DNA of 64,000 bases from an uncultured Gemmatimonadota bacterium (GTDB lineage: Bacteria; Gemmatimonadota; Gemmatimonadetes; Gemmatimonadales; Gemmatimonadaceae), in the NCBI GenBank assembly GCA_902825965.1, contig CADEDA010000002.1, forward strand, positions 1 through 64,000. Reading direction: 5' to 3'. The notes beneath the pieces are model-generated. The model worked only from the letters and a program-made list of their open reading frames with translations. It did no database searches and was not told the DNA's origin. A program made the position numbers and the translations under genes. Shown piece by piece: positions 25,857 to 34,056 of the stretch. Numbering within the stretch: the stretch's first letter is position 1; each line of letters starts with the position of its first letter.

Positions 25857-27824
25857 TCAGCGTGGCGCGTCGGCGGGGAAGAACAGGTGGAACGTGCTGC
25901 CGACCCCGAGCCGGCTCTCGACACTGATCTGGCCGCCGGCCTGGTGCACGATGCCATGGACCGTGGCGAGACCGAGTCCGGTCCCCTCGCCCAGCGGCTT
26001 GGTGGTGAAGAACGGCTCGAAGATCCGCGCGCGGACCTCCTCGGTCATCCCGCTGCCGGTATCGGCGACCCGCAGCGCCACGCCGCGGACACCGTCGCGT
26101 GCCTCGTTGGCCACCGCGATGCGCAACCGTCCGCCGTCGGGCATCGCGTCGCGTGCATTGATCGCGAGGTTCATGACCACCTGCTCGAACTGCGTGGGGT
26201 CCAGCCGCACCGGGTGCAGGCCATCGGCGACCTGCACGTCGAGCGTGAGGCGCGACCCGATGAGCGGCGCGAGCAGCCCGGTGAGTCCGCGCACGACGGC
26301 ACCGAGGTCGACGACCTTGGGCTGGACCTCGCGCTGCCGGGCGAAGGCGAGCAGTTGCTGCGTGAGGTCGCCGGCCCGCATCGCGGCCTTCTCCACCTCC
26401 GCGACGTCGGCCACGCGCGGATCGCCGGCCGGCAGCGAGCCGCGCACCAGGGCGGCGTAGCCCATCACCGCGGTCATGAGATTGTTGAAGTCATGGGCGA
26501 TTCCGCCCGCGAGCCGGCCGACGCTCTCCATGCGGCGCGCCTCGGCCAGCTCCGCCTCGCGCTGCCGCCGAGAGGTGATGTCGCGCAGCACCTGCGACGC
26601 GCCCACGATCTCGCCCTGTTCGTCGAGCACGGGGGAGTAGGTCGCCTCGAACTCCGCCGCGCGCTGCGCCGCGGCGCCGATCACGCGGTCGACCGTGAAC
26701 CGCTCGCCGGAGAGCGCCCGTCGCCACAGCGCCAACGACACCTCGTGCTCGAGTGGCGAGGCCGAGTGGGCCTGCGTGAGCGCGACGCCGGGCTTCACCG
26801 CCGCCCCGTTGGTGGTCTCGTAGGAGCGCAGCCAGGCGGGATTCGCCGCAACGAGCACGAGGTCGCGATCCACCGCGGCGATGAGGTCGGTGGCGCCGGC
26901 GATCATCGCCTGGAACTGTGCGAGGGCGGTGTTGGCCCGGCGCTCGGCCTCGGTGCGCTCCGCGACCGCGATCGGGAAGATCATCGACGGTCCGATGAGC
27001 GCGGCGAGGTAGACCCAGCCGCGGCGGAATCGTTCGACGTTGCCGTCGTCGAAGCGCGAGAACGGTCCGACGTCCGCCCAGGTGGAGGCGATGACGGCGA
27101 CGATGAGGGCGGCGGCGATCACGCCGAAGCCCCGCACGCCGAACCGCACGCCGGCCCAGGCGAGGAACGGCAGCGTGGCGATGGCCGGTGGCAACGCGAC
27201 GTCCAGGATCGCGATGTCCCAGAAGGCGGAGCGCAGCGTGAGGGCGTACGTCACGCAGAGCACGGCGAACTCCAGACTGAACAGCGGTCGCCGGGCGACC
27301 AGGCGCGGTGCGCCCGGGAGGATGGTGAGTGTCCCGCCGACGATGGCGGCGATGGACGTCACGGCCGCGACCCACCATGTGGACACGGTATACCCCGGTG
27401 CCGCGGCGGAGCCGGCCACCGTGAGGATGCCGCTGGCGAGGGCGGCCAGCGGCAGCGTGCCCACCAGCGTGACGATGAGCAGTTGCGAGTACGCGGTGGT
27501 GGATTCGAGCGGCGAGCGGCGACCGGCCACCCTGAGGTAGAGGCCCACCACCAAGGCCGTCTGCCCGGTGAGCAGCGAGGACGCGGCGACACCGCGCAAC
27601 CAGCTCTCCTGCATCGCCACCGCGTTGAGCGCCGTGCCCACGAGCGAGGCGAGACCGATGCCCAGGGCGACCAGCACCCGTGCGTTCGTCGGTGCCGCGA
27701 GGAGGATCGCGACGGCGATGCCGTGCGCCGGCCACGGGATGAGGGCGCCGTCGAAGTGTCCGAGCGTGGGGCTCGTCCAGCGAATGATCACGCCCAACAG
27801 GACACATGCGGCCGCCAGCGCCAT
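25857..27824 (-). CDS. MASE1-type membrane sensor histidine kinase with PAS domain
   Basis: The start ATG 27824 is chosen because GGGGGAGGAG lies just upstream on this strand. Of 655 residues, about the first 270 hold seven to eight membrane helices in a MASE1-like arrangement (HFDGALIPWPAHGIAVAILL early on). A PAS domain follows (about 325-440: FQAMIAGATDLIAAVDRDLV, DITSRRQREAEL), then the kinase core: GGIAHDFNNLMT with His near 444, NLAINARDAMPDGG, DTGSGMT, FEPFFTTK and GTGLGLATV. It should sense a membrane or small-molecule cue and phosphorylate an unlinked regulator, since none is adjacent. It is divergent from tdh. Confidence 0.9.
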   Translation of the reverse strand: MALAAACVLLGVIIRWTSPTLGHFDGALIPWPAHGIAVAILLAAPTNARVLVALGIGLASLVGTALNAVAMQESWLRGVAASSLLTGQTALVVGLYLRVAGRRSPLESTTAYSQLLIVTLVGTLPLAALASGILTVAGSAAAPGYTVSTWWVAAVTSIAAIVGGTLTILPGAPRLVARRPLFSLEFAVLCVTYALTLRSAFWDIAILDVALPPAIATLPFLAWAGVRFGVRGFGVIAAALIVAVIASTWADVGPFSRFDDGNVERFRRGWVYLAALIGPSMIFPIAVAERTEAERRANTALAQFQAMIAGATDLIAAVDRDLVLVAANPAWLRSYETTNGAAVKPGVALTQAHSASPLEHEVSLALWRRALSGERFTVDRVIGAAAQRAAEFEATYSPVLDEQGEIVGASQVLRDITSRRQREAELAEARRMESVGRLAGGIAHDFNNLMTAVMGYAALVRGSLPAGDPRVADVAEVEKAAMRAGDLTQQLLAFARQREVQPKVVDLGAVVRGLTGLLAPLIGSRLTLDVQVADGLHPVRLDPTQFEQVVMNLAINARDAMPDGGRLRIAVANEARDGVRGVALRVADTGSGMTEEVRARIFEPFFTTKPLGEGTGLGLATVHGIVHQAGGQISVESRLGVGSTFHLFFPADAPR

Positions 27825-27946
27825 CTCGCTCCTCCCCCTTTCCATCGTTCCCGGGCCCGGCGACGTTTCTAGTCCGGCGCACGGCCCGTCGCGCGTGGTC
27901 GCTCCACCGAAATATCCCCCCCTGTACATCAACTCGTGAGTCCCCG

Positions 27947-28972
27947 GTGCGCGCACTGGTCAAGGAATCCGCTACGTCCGGTTTCGTCCTCAAGGACGTC
28001 CCCACTCCCAACATCCGCGATGACGAGGTCCTGATCCGTGTGAAGGCGGCCGGTGTGTGCGGCACGGACGTGCACATCCACGAGTGGGACGCCTGGGCGC
28101 AGGGGCGTTGCAAGCCGCCGTTCGTCGTGGGGCACGAGTTCGCGGGTGTCGTGGAGCGGGTGGGGTCGCTGGTGACCGACGTGCAGGTCGGTGACCGCGT
28201 GACGGCCGAAGGGCACATCGTGTGCGGGCGCTGCCACCTCTGTCGCACCGGCAATGCGCACGTCTGCCCCAACACCAAGATCATCGGCGTGGACCGCGAC
28301 GGCGCGTTCGCGGACTACATCGCGATGCCGGCGACGAACGTGTGGCATCTCGATCCCGGGATCCCGTTCGAGATCGGCGGCATCCACGACCCGATGGGCA
28401 ACGCGTTCCACACGGCCCTGCACGGCACCGACCTGCCCGGCGCCACGGTGCTGGTGACGGGTTGCGGGCCGATCGGCATCTTCGCCGTGGGCATCGCGAA
28501 GGCCGCGGGCGCCTCGCACATCGTGGCCAGCGACGTGAACCCCACGCGCCTCGCGCTGGCGCGCCGCATGGGTGCGCACTCGGCGGTCCACCCGAAGGAC
28601 GCCGAGGCGACGGTGCGGGCCGCCACACACGGGCTCGGTGTGGACGTGGTGCTGGAGATGAGCGGCGTGCCGGCAGCGATCCATCAGGGCTTCGCCCTGG
28701 TGCGCGTCGGCGGGCGCGTGCAGATGCTGGGCATCCCCGCCAAGCCGATGGACGTGGACTTCGCGACCGAGGTCATCTTCAAGGGCATCACGGTCTACGG
28801 CGTGGTCGGGCGCCGGATGTACGACACCTGGATCCAGATGACGCAGTTCCTGCGCGCCGGGCAGTTCGACCCGACGCCGGTGATCACGCACCGGTTCCCG
28901 CTGGAGCAGCATGCGGAAGCGATCGCGGTGATTCGCTCCGGGGAAGCAGGGAAGGTCATTTTCGAGGTGTGA
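27947..28972 (+). CDS. tdh: L-threonine 3-dehydrogenase
   Basis: GTG 27947 gives exactly 341 residues, the length of E. coli Tdh. The zinc-dependent medium-chain dehydrogenase features are: catalytic-zinc Cys38 in GVCGTDVHIHEW, GHEFAG, structural-zinc Cys cluster CGRCHLCRTGNAHVC, DPMGNAFHTAL, and the NAD-binding VTGCGPIGIFAVGIAKAAGA. It oxidises threonine to 2-amino-3-ketobutyrate. The next enzyme, Kbl, is encoded 110 bases downstream, though a hairpin lies between them. Confidence 0.97.
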   Translation: MRALVKESATSGFVLKDVPTPNIRDDEVLIRVKAAGVCGTDVHIHEWDAWAQGRCKPPFVVGHEFAGVVERVGSLVTDVQVGDRVTAEGHIVCGRCHLCRTGNAHVCPNTKIIGVDRDGAFADYIAMPATNVWHLDPGIPFEIGGIHDPMGNAFHTALHGTDLPGATVLVTGCGPIGIFAVGIAKAAGASHIVASDVNPTRLALARRMGAHSAVHPKDAEATVRAATHGLGVDVVLEMSGVPAAIHQGFALVRVGGRVQMLGIPAKPMDVDFATEVIFKGITVYGVVGRRMYDTWIQMTQFLRAGQFDPTPVITHRFPLEQHAEAIAVIRSGEAGKVIFEV

Positions 28973-28988
28973 GGTGGGAGGTGGGAGG

Positions 28989-29010
28989 AGGCCGCCCGTG
29001 CGGGCGGCCT
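28989..29010 (+). terminator. Hairpin between tdh and kbl (partial terminator or attenuator)
   Basis: AGGCCGCCC (28989-28997) and GGGCGGCCT (29002-29010) form a perfect stem with a 4-base loop, followed by a poor T tract (TTCTCCC). It sits inside a wider inverted repeat: a GGTGGGAGGTGGGAGG tract just upstream and its complement CCTCCCACCTCCCACC at about 29050-29065. It may reduce readthrough from tdh into kbl or stabilise the tdh mRNA end. Confidence 0.55.
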
Positions 29011-29082
29011 TCTCCCGCCTTCCCGCATCGCCGTTCCTCACCCCTCACACCTCCCACCTCCCACCACCCACCTGCAGTTCTC

Positions 29083-30285
29083 ATGAACACGAACTTCGTC
29101 TCCAGCCTCCAGAGCGGCCTCGACGACCTCGCCGCCAAGGGCACCCTCAAGAAGCTCAACTACCTGGCCTCGCCGCAGGCGGCCCGCGTGCAGATGGAAG
29201 GGCGCGGGGAGGTGCTGATCCTCAGCTCGAACAACTACCTGGGCCTCTGCAATGAGCCCGAGGTGGTCGAGGCCGGGATCGGCGCCCTCCGGCAGTACGG
29301 CGCGGGCACGGCGAGCGTGCGCTTCATCTGCGGCACGTTCACGGTGCATCGGGAGTTGGAGGCCGCACTGGCGCGTTTCGTCGGGACCCAGGCCGCGATG
29401 TCCTACGTCTCGGCCTGGAACGCCAACGAGGGTCTCACCGCGACGATCGTCGAGGAAGGCGACTTCGTCGTGTCCGACGCGCTCAACCACGCGTCGATCA
29501 TCGACTCCATCCGGCTCGCGAAGGCGATCACCAAGTGCACCACCGGCGTCTACCAGCACAGCGACCTCGACGACCTGGTGGCCAAGCTCAAGGCCAACCA
29601 GAGCGCGCGCCGTCGCATCATCTGGACCGACGGCGTGTTCTCCATGGAAGGCAGCATCGCGAAGCTGCCGCAGATCCTGCAGATCGCCAAGGACCACGAC
29701 GCGATCGTCGTGATGGACGACTCGCACGCCACGGGGGTGCTGGGCAGGACAGGCCGAGGGACGGCGGAGCACTTCGGCGTGCTCGGCGAGGTGGATGTGA
29801 TCACCTCGACCCTGGGCAAGGCGCTCGGTGGGGCGGCGGGGGGCTTCGTCGCGGGCCCGGCGGCGCTCTGCGACACGCTCACCCAGCGGTCGCGGCCACA
29901 GCTCTTCTCCAACGCCCTGCCGCCGACGGTGGCCGCGAGTTCGCTCGCCGCGGTGGAGTTCCTCGAATCACACCCGGAGCGTGTGACCACGCTGCGTGAG
30001 AATGCCAACTACTTCCGTGCGGCGATCAAGGAAGCCGGATTCAATCCGCTCGACGGCGAGACGCCGATCGTCCCGATCATCATCGGCGAGACCGCGGACG
30101 CGATCCGGATGAGCGAGATGCTGCTGGCCGAGGGGATCTTCGTGACCGGGTTCGGCTTCCCGGTGGTGCCGCATGGGACGGCGCGACTGCGTTGCCAGAT
30201 CTCGGCTGCGCACACGCGCGCCGACTTGGACTACGCGGTGCGGGCGATCCAGAAGGTGGGGCGGAAGGCCGGGGTGTTGCGGTAG
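29083..30285 (+). CDS. kbl: 2-amino-3-ketobutyrate CoA ligase (glycine C-acetyltransferase)
   Basis: The 400-residue protein is a PLP-dependent alpha-oxoamine synthase. The cofactor Lys is K246 in STLGKALGGA (E. coli Kbl uses K244). Other family marks are NNYLGLCNEPEVVEA, GTASVRFICGTFTVHRELE, DALNHASIIDSIRL, WTDGVFSMEGSIAKL and VMDDSHATGVLG. With Tdh it splits threonine into glycine and acetyl-CoA. The start ATG 29083 has no strong Shine-Dalgarno; the CT-rich leader precedes it. Confidence 0.97.
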   Translation: MNTNFVSSLQSGLDDLAAKGTLKKLNYLASPQAARVQMEGRGEVLILSSNNYLGLCNEPEVVEAGIGALRQYGAGTASVRFICGTFTVHRELEAALARFVGTQAAMSYVSAWNANEGLTATIVEEGDFVVSDALNHASIIDSIRLAKAITKCTTGVYQHSDLDDLVAKLKANQSARRRIIWTDGVFSMEGSIAKLPQILQIAKDHDAIVVMDDSHATGVLGRTGRGTAEHFGVLGEVDVITSTLGKALGGAAGGFVAGPAALCDTLTQRSRPQLFSNALPPTVAASSLAAVEFLESHPERVTTLRENANYFRAAIKEAGFNPLDGETPIVPIIIGETADAIRMSEMLLAEGIFVTGFGFPVVPHGTARLRCQISAAHTRADLDYAVRAIQKVGRKAGVLR

Positions 30286-30377
30286 GGTCACGCCGCTCCT
30301 TCGTCACGGCGGGCGCGCGGGGCGCGGGACGTGACGGAGCGGTTTGTCCGTCGATGCCGCAGCTCGGACAGGCGAAA

Positions 30378-30410
30378 GGGGCTCGGCGGACCGATCGTCC
30401 GCCGAGCCCC
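30378..30410. terminator. Bidirectional terminator between convergent kbl and NYN genes
   Basis: GGGGCTCGGCGGAC and GTCCGCCGAGCCCC form a perfect 14-bp stem with a 5-base loop, extended by partially complementary GCGAAA/TTCGC flanks that offer short A and T tracts on either side. It lies between the kbl stop and the NYN gene stop on the other strand, so it can serve both. Confidence 0.8.
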
Positions 30411-30435
30411 TTCGCAGTGGTTCCCTGGAGAACCG

Positions 30436-32202
30436 CTACTCCGACTTCTTCTTCCCGGCCTTCTTCGCCGCCTTCGCCTTGGGCGCCTTCTCCGCGGCCT
30501 CCGCCTTGGCCTCCGCCTTGGGCTTGGCGCCCTTCGCGGCCTTCTTGCCCTTCGCCTTGGGCTCGGCGGCCTCGGGTGTCTCCGCGGACGCGCTCAGCGG
30601 TGCGGCCGGCTCTTCGACGACCCCGAGCAGCAGCAGCGACGGCGGCACCGCCGGCTTGCCACCCGCGCGGCCGCGCGATGGCACGGAGCGCTGTCCCATG
30701 CCACGCGGTGCCGGGGTGCTCGGCGCGGCGGCCGGCGTGGCGGCGGCTTCGGCCACCGCCAACTGGTCGGCGATGGACGAGACGCCGGATGCGGCCAACA
30801 CCTCGAAGGCGTCGCCGCGCTTGCGCAGGTCCACGATGCCCACGTCGTGGGCATCCTTGAGGATGCGCGAGAAGTTCCGCTCCGAGAGCGATTCGCTGTC
30901 GCGCCCGAGGAGGCCGTGCGCCTTCACGCGCACCGTCTCGCTCGGCACCGGATCATCACCCGAGGCCACGGCGGCGACGGCGTCGCGGACGAGCGCAAAG
31001 GCCTCGTCACGCGTGAGCCGGATGCCCGCAGCGCCGATGGACTGATCGACGCTGGGACGCGGGCTGTGGCCGGGACGGCCGCGCTCGTGCCGTGGGGGAC
31101 GGTCCCCGCGTTCGGGACGCGGTGCAGCGGCAGATACGGCAGCTGGTGCCGAAACCGGTGCTCCTGCGTTGGCTGCGTCGACGGTCGCCGTGCCCTCCGC
31201 AGGCGTGCTGCCGGCGTCGCGCGGACGATCATCGCGGTCGCGCCCACGACCGCCGCGACCGCGCCGACCGCGGCGGCGGCCTTCGCGCTCCTCGCGCTCA
31301 CCCTCGCTTCGCTCGCTGCCGGGCGCCGCGACCGCAGCGGCGAGCGCCGACTCGCCAGCGATGCCGCTTGTGCCACCCTTGCCGCGCGGCGGGCCGACCT
31401 CGAGCTGGCCGTTCTCGAGCTTGTGCACGTGGAGCAGCCCCTTCTGCGAGGCCTCCATGCAGAAGCGCGAGAACTTCGACATGCCGAGGTCCTTCTCGTC
31501 GAAGGTCGCGTCGATCTCCTGCATGACCTGCTTGAGCCGGTCGGAGCGCATCACGTCGCCGTTCTTCTGCATGCGCGTGATCGCCTCGGTGACGAGCTCC
31601 CAGGGATCCCACTTCTTCGTGCCCGACTCCTCACCCGTCTTCACGAGGCCGGCGAGGGCGTTGTAGCTGTAGTACTCGTCGCAGTTCTGCACGAGCAGGT
31701 CGCTGGACGATTCCCGGATGCCGACCCCGATGACGTACTTGCCGTACTCCTTGAGCTTCAGCACCAGCGACGAGAAGTCGCTGTCGCCGGAGAGCAGGAT
31801 GTAGGTGCCGATCTCGGGGCGCGTGAACACCAGCTCCATCGCATCGACCGCGAGGCGGATGTCGGTCGCGTTCTTCTTCGACGAGCCGTAGGCCGGGGCG
31901 AAGATGAGGTCGATCGAGGACTCGCTGAGCGGCACGATGTACTGCGGGTAGCGGCGCCAGTCGGCGTAGGCGCGCTGGACCGCGACCTTGCCGGAGATGA
32001 TGGCGCTGCTGAGGAGGTTGCGGAGCTCCGTCTGCAGGTCGGAGCGGATCCCCATCGTGACGTTGTCGAAGTCGATGAGGAGGGCGGCGTTGGGCGCGTG
32101 GGGATGGGCGCCGGCCGACATGGCTTGCGGGCCCCGGTGCAACGGGGCGACCGCGGCGCGCGCTGGACGCGCGGACGCGGAGAGGTTGGAACGTGGATGC
32201 AT
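30436..32202 (-). CDS. NYN (LabA-like PIN) RNase with two LOTUS domains and basic tail
   Basis: The protein is 588 residues from ATG 32202 (ATG 32121 is an alternative start giving 561). Residues 38-185 are an NYN domain: ALLIDFDNV (Asp44, Asp46), ADWRRYPQYI, KKNATDIRLAVDAMEL and LSGDSDFSSLV (Asp140, Asp142), the acidic metal-binding set of PIN-like nucleases. Two OST-HTH/LOTUS RNA-binding domains follow, about 198-270 (WDPWELVTEAITRM) and about 397-470 (TRDEAFALVRDAVAAV...SRILKDAHDVGIVDL). Between them is an Arg/Gly-rich stretch (RGRRGRGGRGRDR). The tail from about 545 is Lys/Ala/Glu low complexity. RNA cleavage or RNA-granule-like binding is inferred from domains. It is divergent from the NtrY-like kinase. 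Confidence 0.85.
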   Translation of the reverse strand: MHPRSNLSASARPARAAVAPLHRGPQAMSAGAHPHAPNAALLIDFDNVTMGIRSDLQTELRNLLSSAIISGKVAVQRAYADWRRYPQYIVPLSESSIDLIFAPAYGSSKKNATDIRLAVDAMELVFTRPEIGTYILLSGDSDFSSLVLKLKEYGKYVIGVGIRESSSDLLVQNCDEYYSYNALAGLVKTGEESGTKKWDPWELVTEAITRMQKNGDVMRSDRLKQVMQEIDATFDEKDLGMSKFSRFCMEASQKGLLHVHKLENGQLEVGPPRGKGGTSGIAGESALAAAVAAPGSERSEGEREEREGRRRGRRGRGGRGRDRDDRPRDAGSTPAEGTATVDAANAGAPVSAPAAVSAAAPRPERGDRPPRHERGRPGHSPRPSVDQSIGAAGIRLTRDEAFALVRDAVAAVASGDDPVPSETVRVKAHGLLGRDSESLSERNFSRILKDAHDVGIVDLRKRGDAFEVLAASGVSSIADQLAVAEAAATPAAAPSTPAPRGMGQRSVPSRGRAGGKPAVPPSLLLLGVVEEPAAPLSASAETPEAAEPKAKGKKAAKGAKPKAEAKAEAAEKAPKAKAAKKAGKKKSE

Positions 32203-32528
32203 CTGATCCTGGCGTGAGTCGCCTGTGGAGTATCGAGTGCGCGGTGGCGAACGCGCTCAGTCACTCATCGGGACGAAGACTCAGTCCGGAGGACGCCACT
32301 GGCGCGGACGCGGAGTCCGCAGTGAGGGCGCTCGGCGTGCCGATGGTCCTGCGCCGCAGGGGCGACTCGATCATCGACGCGCTGAGCGCGCCTCGACAGG
32401 AAAGCTAGCAGGACGCGTCGCAAATGTCAGTGGGGGGCGGACTTCGGTCGTGCGGGCACCGGGGCGAATGGCTATCGTTGAGGACCGAAACCCCCTCTCC
32501 CCGTCCGCGTACGAGGCTCAGGAGTCGC
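32203..32528. other. Divergent intergenic region
   Basis: This 326-base spacer must hold promoters for the NYN gene and the kinase operon. A 71-codon frame at 32193-32408 has no ribosome site or family resemblance and was not called. No operator or repeat was recognised. Confidence 0.4.
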
Positions 32529-33752
32529 GTGAAGCACTCTCGCTTCCGAACCCGGCTGTTTCTCATCCTGGCGCTCTTCGCGTTCGTCCCGGCGCTCATC
32601 CTGACGCTGGCCTGGAGCGGGTTCGCCACCAGCATCCTGCCGGAACTGAGCGGCACGGGCGCCTGGCAGCGTGTGGCCGAGAGCGGTGAGCGGGCGATCC
32701 GTCTCGCCCGCGAGCGGCCCGGCTCCCCGGAGGCGGCGGAGGCACTGGCCGAGCACCAGACGGAGTTGGGCGAGTCGCGGCTGCAGGCGCTGCGATTCGA
32801 CTTCGTGGTCAAGCGCGGGGTGCGCAACGCGGTCATCGCCTCCCTGATCGCGGTGGCGCTGCTCACGGTGATCGCCTCGCGGGTCGCCGGCCACTTGAGC
32901 CGCCTGCTCTCGCGCCCGCTCGACGAGCTGGTCACGTGGACGGGTCTCATCGCCCGTGCCGAACGCCTGCCCCTCCCGGCCGCCGACGAACGTCGCGGCG
33001 CCCCGGAGTTCGGCGTGCTGCGCGATTCGATGCGCCGCATGGCGACCGACCTCGAGGCGGGGCGGCGTGCGACGATCGAAGCCGAGCGCCTGAGCGCGTT
33101 CCGTGAGTCGGCGCGGCAGGTGGCGCACGAGCTCAAGAACCCGCTCACGCCGATCCGCTTCGCCATCGCGAGCCTGCGCCGGCATGCGGCCCCGGAACAG
33201 CAGGACGCGCTGGAGGTACTCGACACGGAGTCCACGCGCCTGGAGACCATGGCGAAGAGCTTCGCGCAGTTCGGACGCCTGCCGGAGGGCCCCACCGCAC
33301 GGCTCGACCTCGCCGAACTCGCCCGTGAGACCGCCCGCACGGCGGTGCCGGCCTCGGTGGACGTGACGATCGAGGTGGTGGAGGACGCGGTGGTGGTGGG
33401 GCAGCACGACGCGCTGCATCGCGCGCTGGCGAACGTGCTGCTCAACGCGGTGGACGCCACGGCGGGACGCGGGCGCATCACGGTGCGGGTGTACGTCGCT
33501 GCGAATGGAGCGGCCGGTGCGGCAGCGCGGGAGGCCGTGGTCGCGGTGCGGGATGACGGGGTGGGGATCGCCGCGGAGGCGATCGCGCGGATCTGGGAAC
33601 CGTACGTCACGGCCAAGACCGGCGGCACGGGCCTCGGCCTGGCGATCGTGAAGCAGACGGTGCTGGCGCATGGCGGTCGGGTGGAGGCGGAGAGCGCTCC
33701 GGGACAGGGCACCGAGATCCGGTTGCGCTTCCCGCTCGCCGCCCAGCAATAG
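32529..33752 (+). CDS. NtrY-like sensor histidine kinase
   Basis: GTG 32529 follows AGGAG by five bases. The 407-residue protein has a membrane helix at about 10-32, a periplasmic segment, a second helix at about 103-122 (NAVIASLIAVALLTVIAS), a HAMP-like linker, and the kinase core: QVAHELKNPLTPIRFAI with His200, NVLLNAVDAT, DDGVGI, the P-rich lid and GGTGLGLAIV. The layout and gene order (kinase, small protein, sigma-54 activator) match NtrYX-type systems. The signal is unknown. Stop is 25 bases before the next gene. Confidence 0.9.
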   Translation: MKHSRFRTRLFLILALFAFVPALILTLAWSGFATSILPELSGTGAWQRVAESGERAIRLARERPGSPEAAEALAEHQTELGESRLQALRFDFVVKRGVRNAVIASLIAVALLTVIASRVAGHLSRLLSRPLDELVTWTGLIARAERLPLPAADERRGAPEFGVLRDSMRRMATDLEAGRRATIEAERLSAFRESARQVAHELKNPLTPIRFAIASLRRHAAPEQQDALEVLDTESTRLETMAKSFAQFGRLPEGPTARLDLAELARETARTAVPASVDVTIEVVEDAVVVGQHDALHRALANVLLNAVDATAGRGRITVRVYVAANGAAGAAAREAVVAVRDDGVGIAAEAIARIWEPYVTAKTGGTGLGLAIVKQTVLAHGGRVEAESAPGQGTEIRLRFPLAAQQ

Positions 33753-33777
33753 TCGCAACCTCTCAGGACGGACACGC

Positions 33778-34053
33778 ATGGAAGACATCGTCGCGATCGT
33801 CGGATTCTTCAGTACGGTGATCATCGTCGCACTGGGTGTGCCGATCGTGCGCTCGATCAACCGGCGCAAGGAGCTCGAGGCCGCGCGGGCACCGGCCGAC
33901 CCCGAGCAGGCCCGGCGGCTCGAGCGCATCGAACACGCGGTCGAGGCGATGGCGGTGGAGATCGAGCGGATCTCCGAGGGTCAACGGTTCGTCACGAAGC
34001 TGCTGGCCGAGCGCGAGCGCAGCGCGCACGTGCTCCCCCCGCGCGAGTCCTGA
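33778..34053 (+). CDS. Small membrane protein between kinase and regulator
   Basis: ATG 33778 follows AGGACGG. The 91-residue protein has one N-terminal membrane helix (IVAIVGFFSTVIIVALGVPIV), a short basic stretch (RSINRRKE), then a likely coiled coil rich in Glu and Arg (EQARRLERIEHAVEAMAVEIERI). Its stop is three bases from the regulator start, so it is part of the two-component operon. It could tether or tune the kinase. I do not recognise a named family. Confidence 0.8.
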   Translation: MEDIVAIVGFFSTVIIVALGVPIVRSINRRKELEAARAPADPEQARRLERIEHAVEAMAVEIERISEGQRFVTKLLAERERSAHVLPPRES

Positions 34054-34056
34054 GCG

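Noticed and set aside
29010-29082. Possible riboswitch in the kbl leader
   Set aside because: Only CT-rich repeats and the inverted-repeat arm are present; no glycine or other aptamer motif was recognised.
32193-32408. 71-codon frame between the NYN gene and the kinase operon
   Set aside because: No ribosome site, and no resemblance to any known protein.
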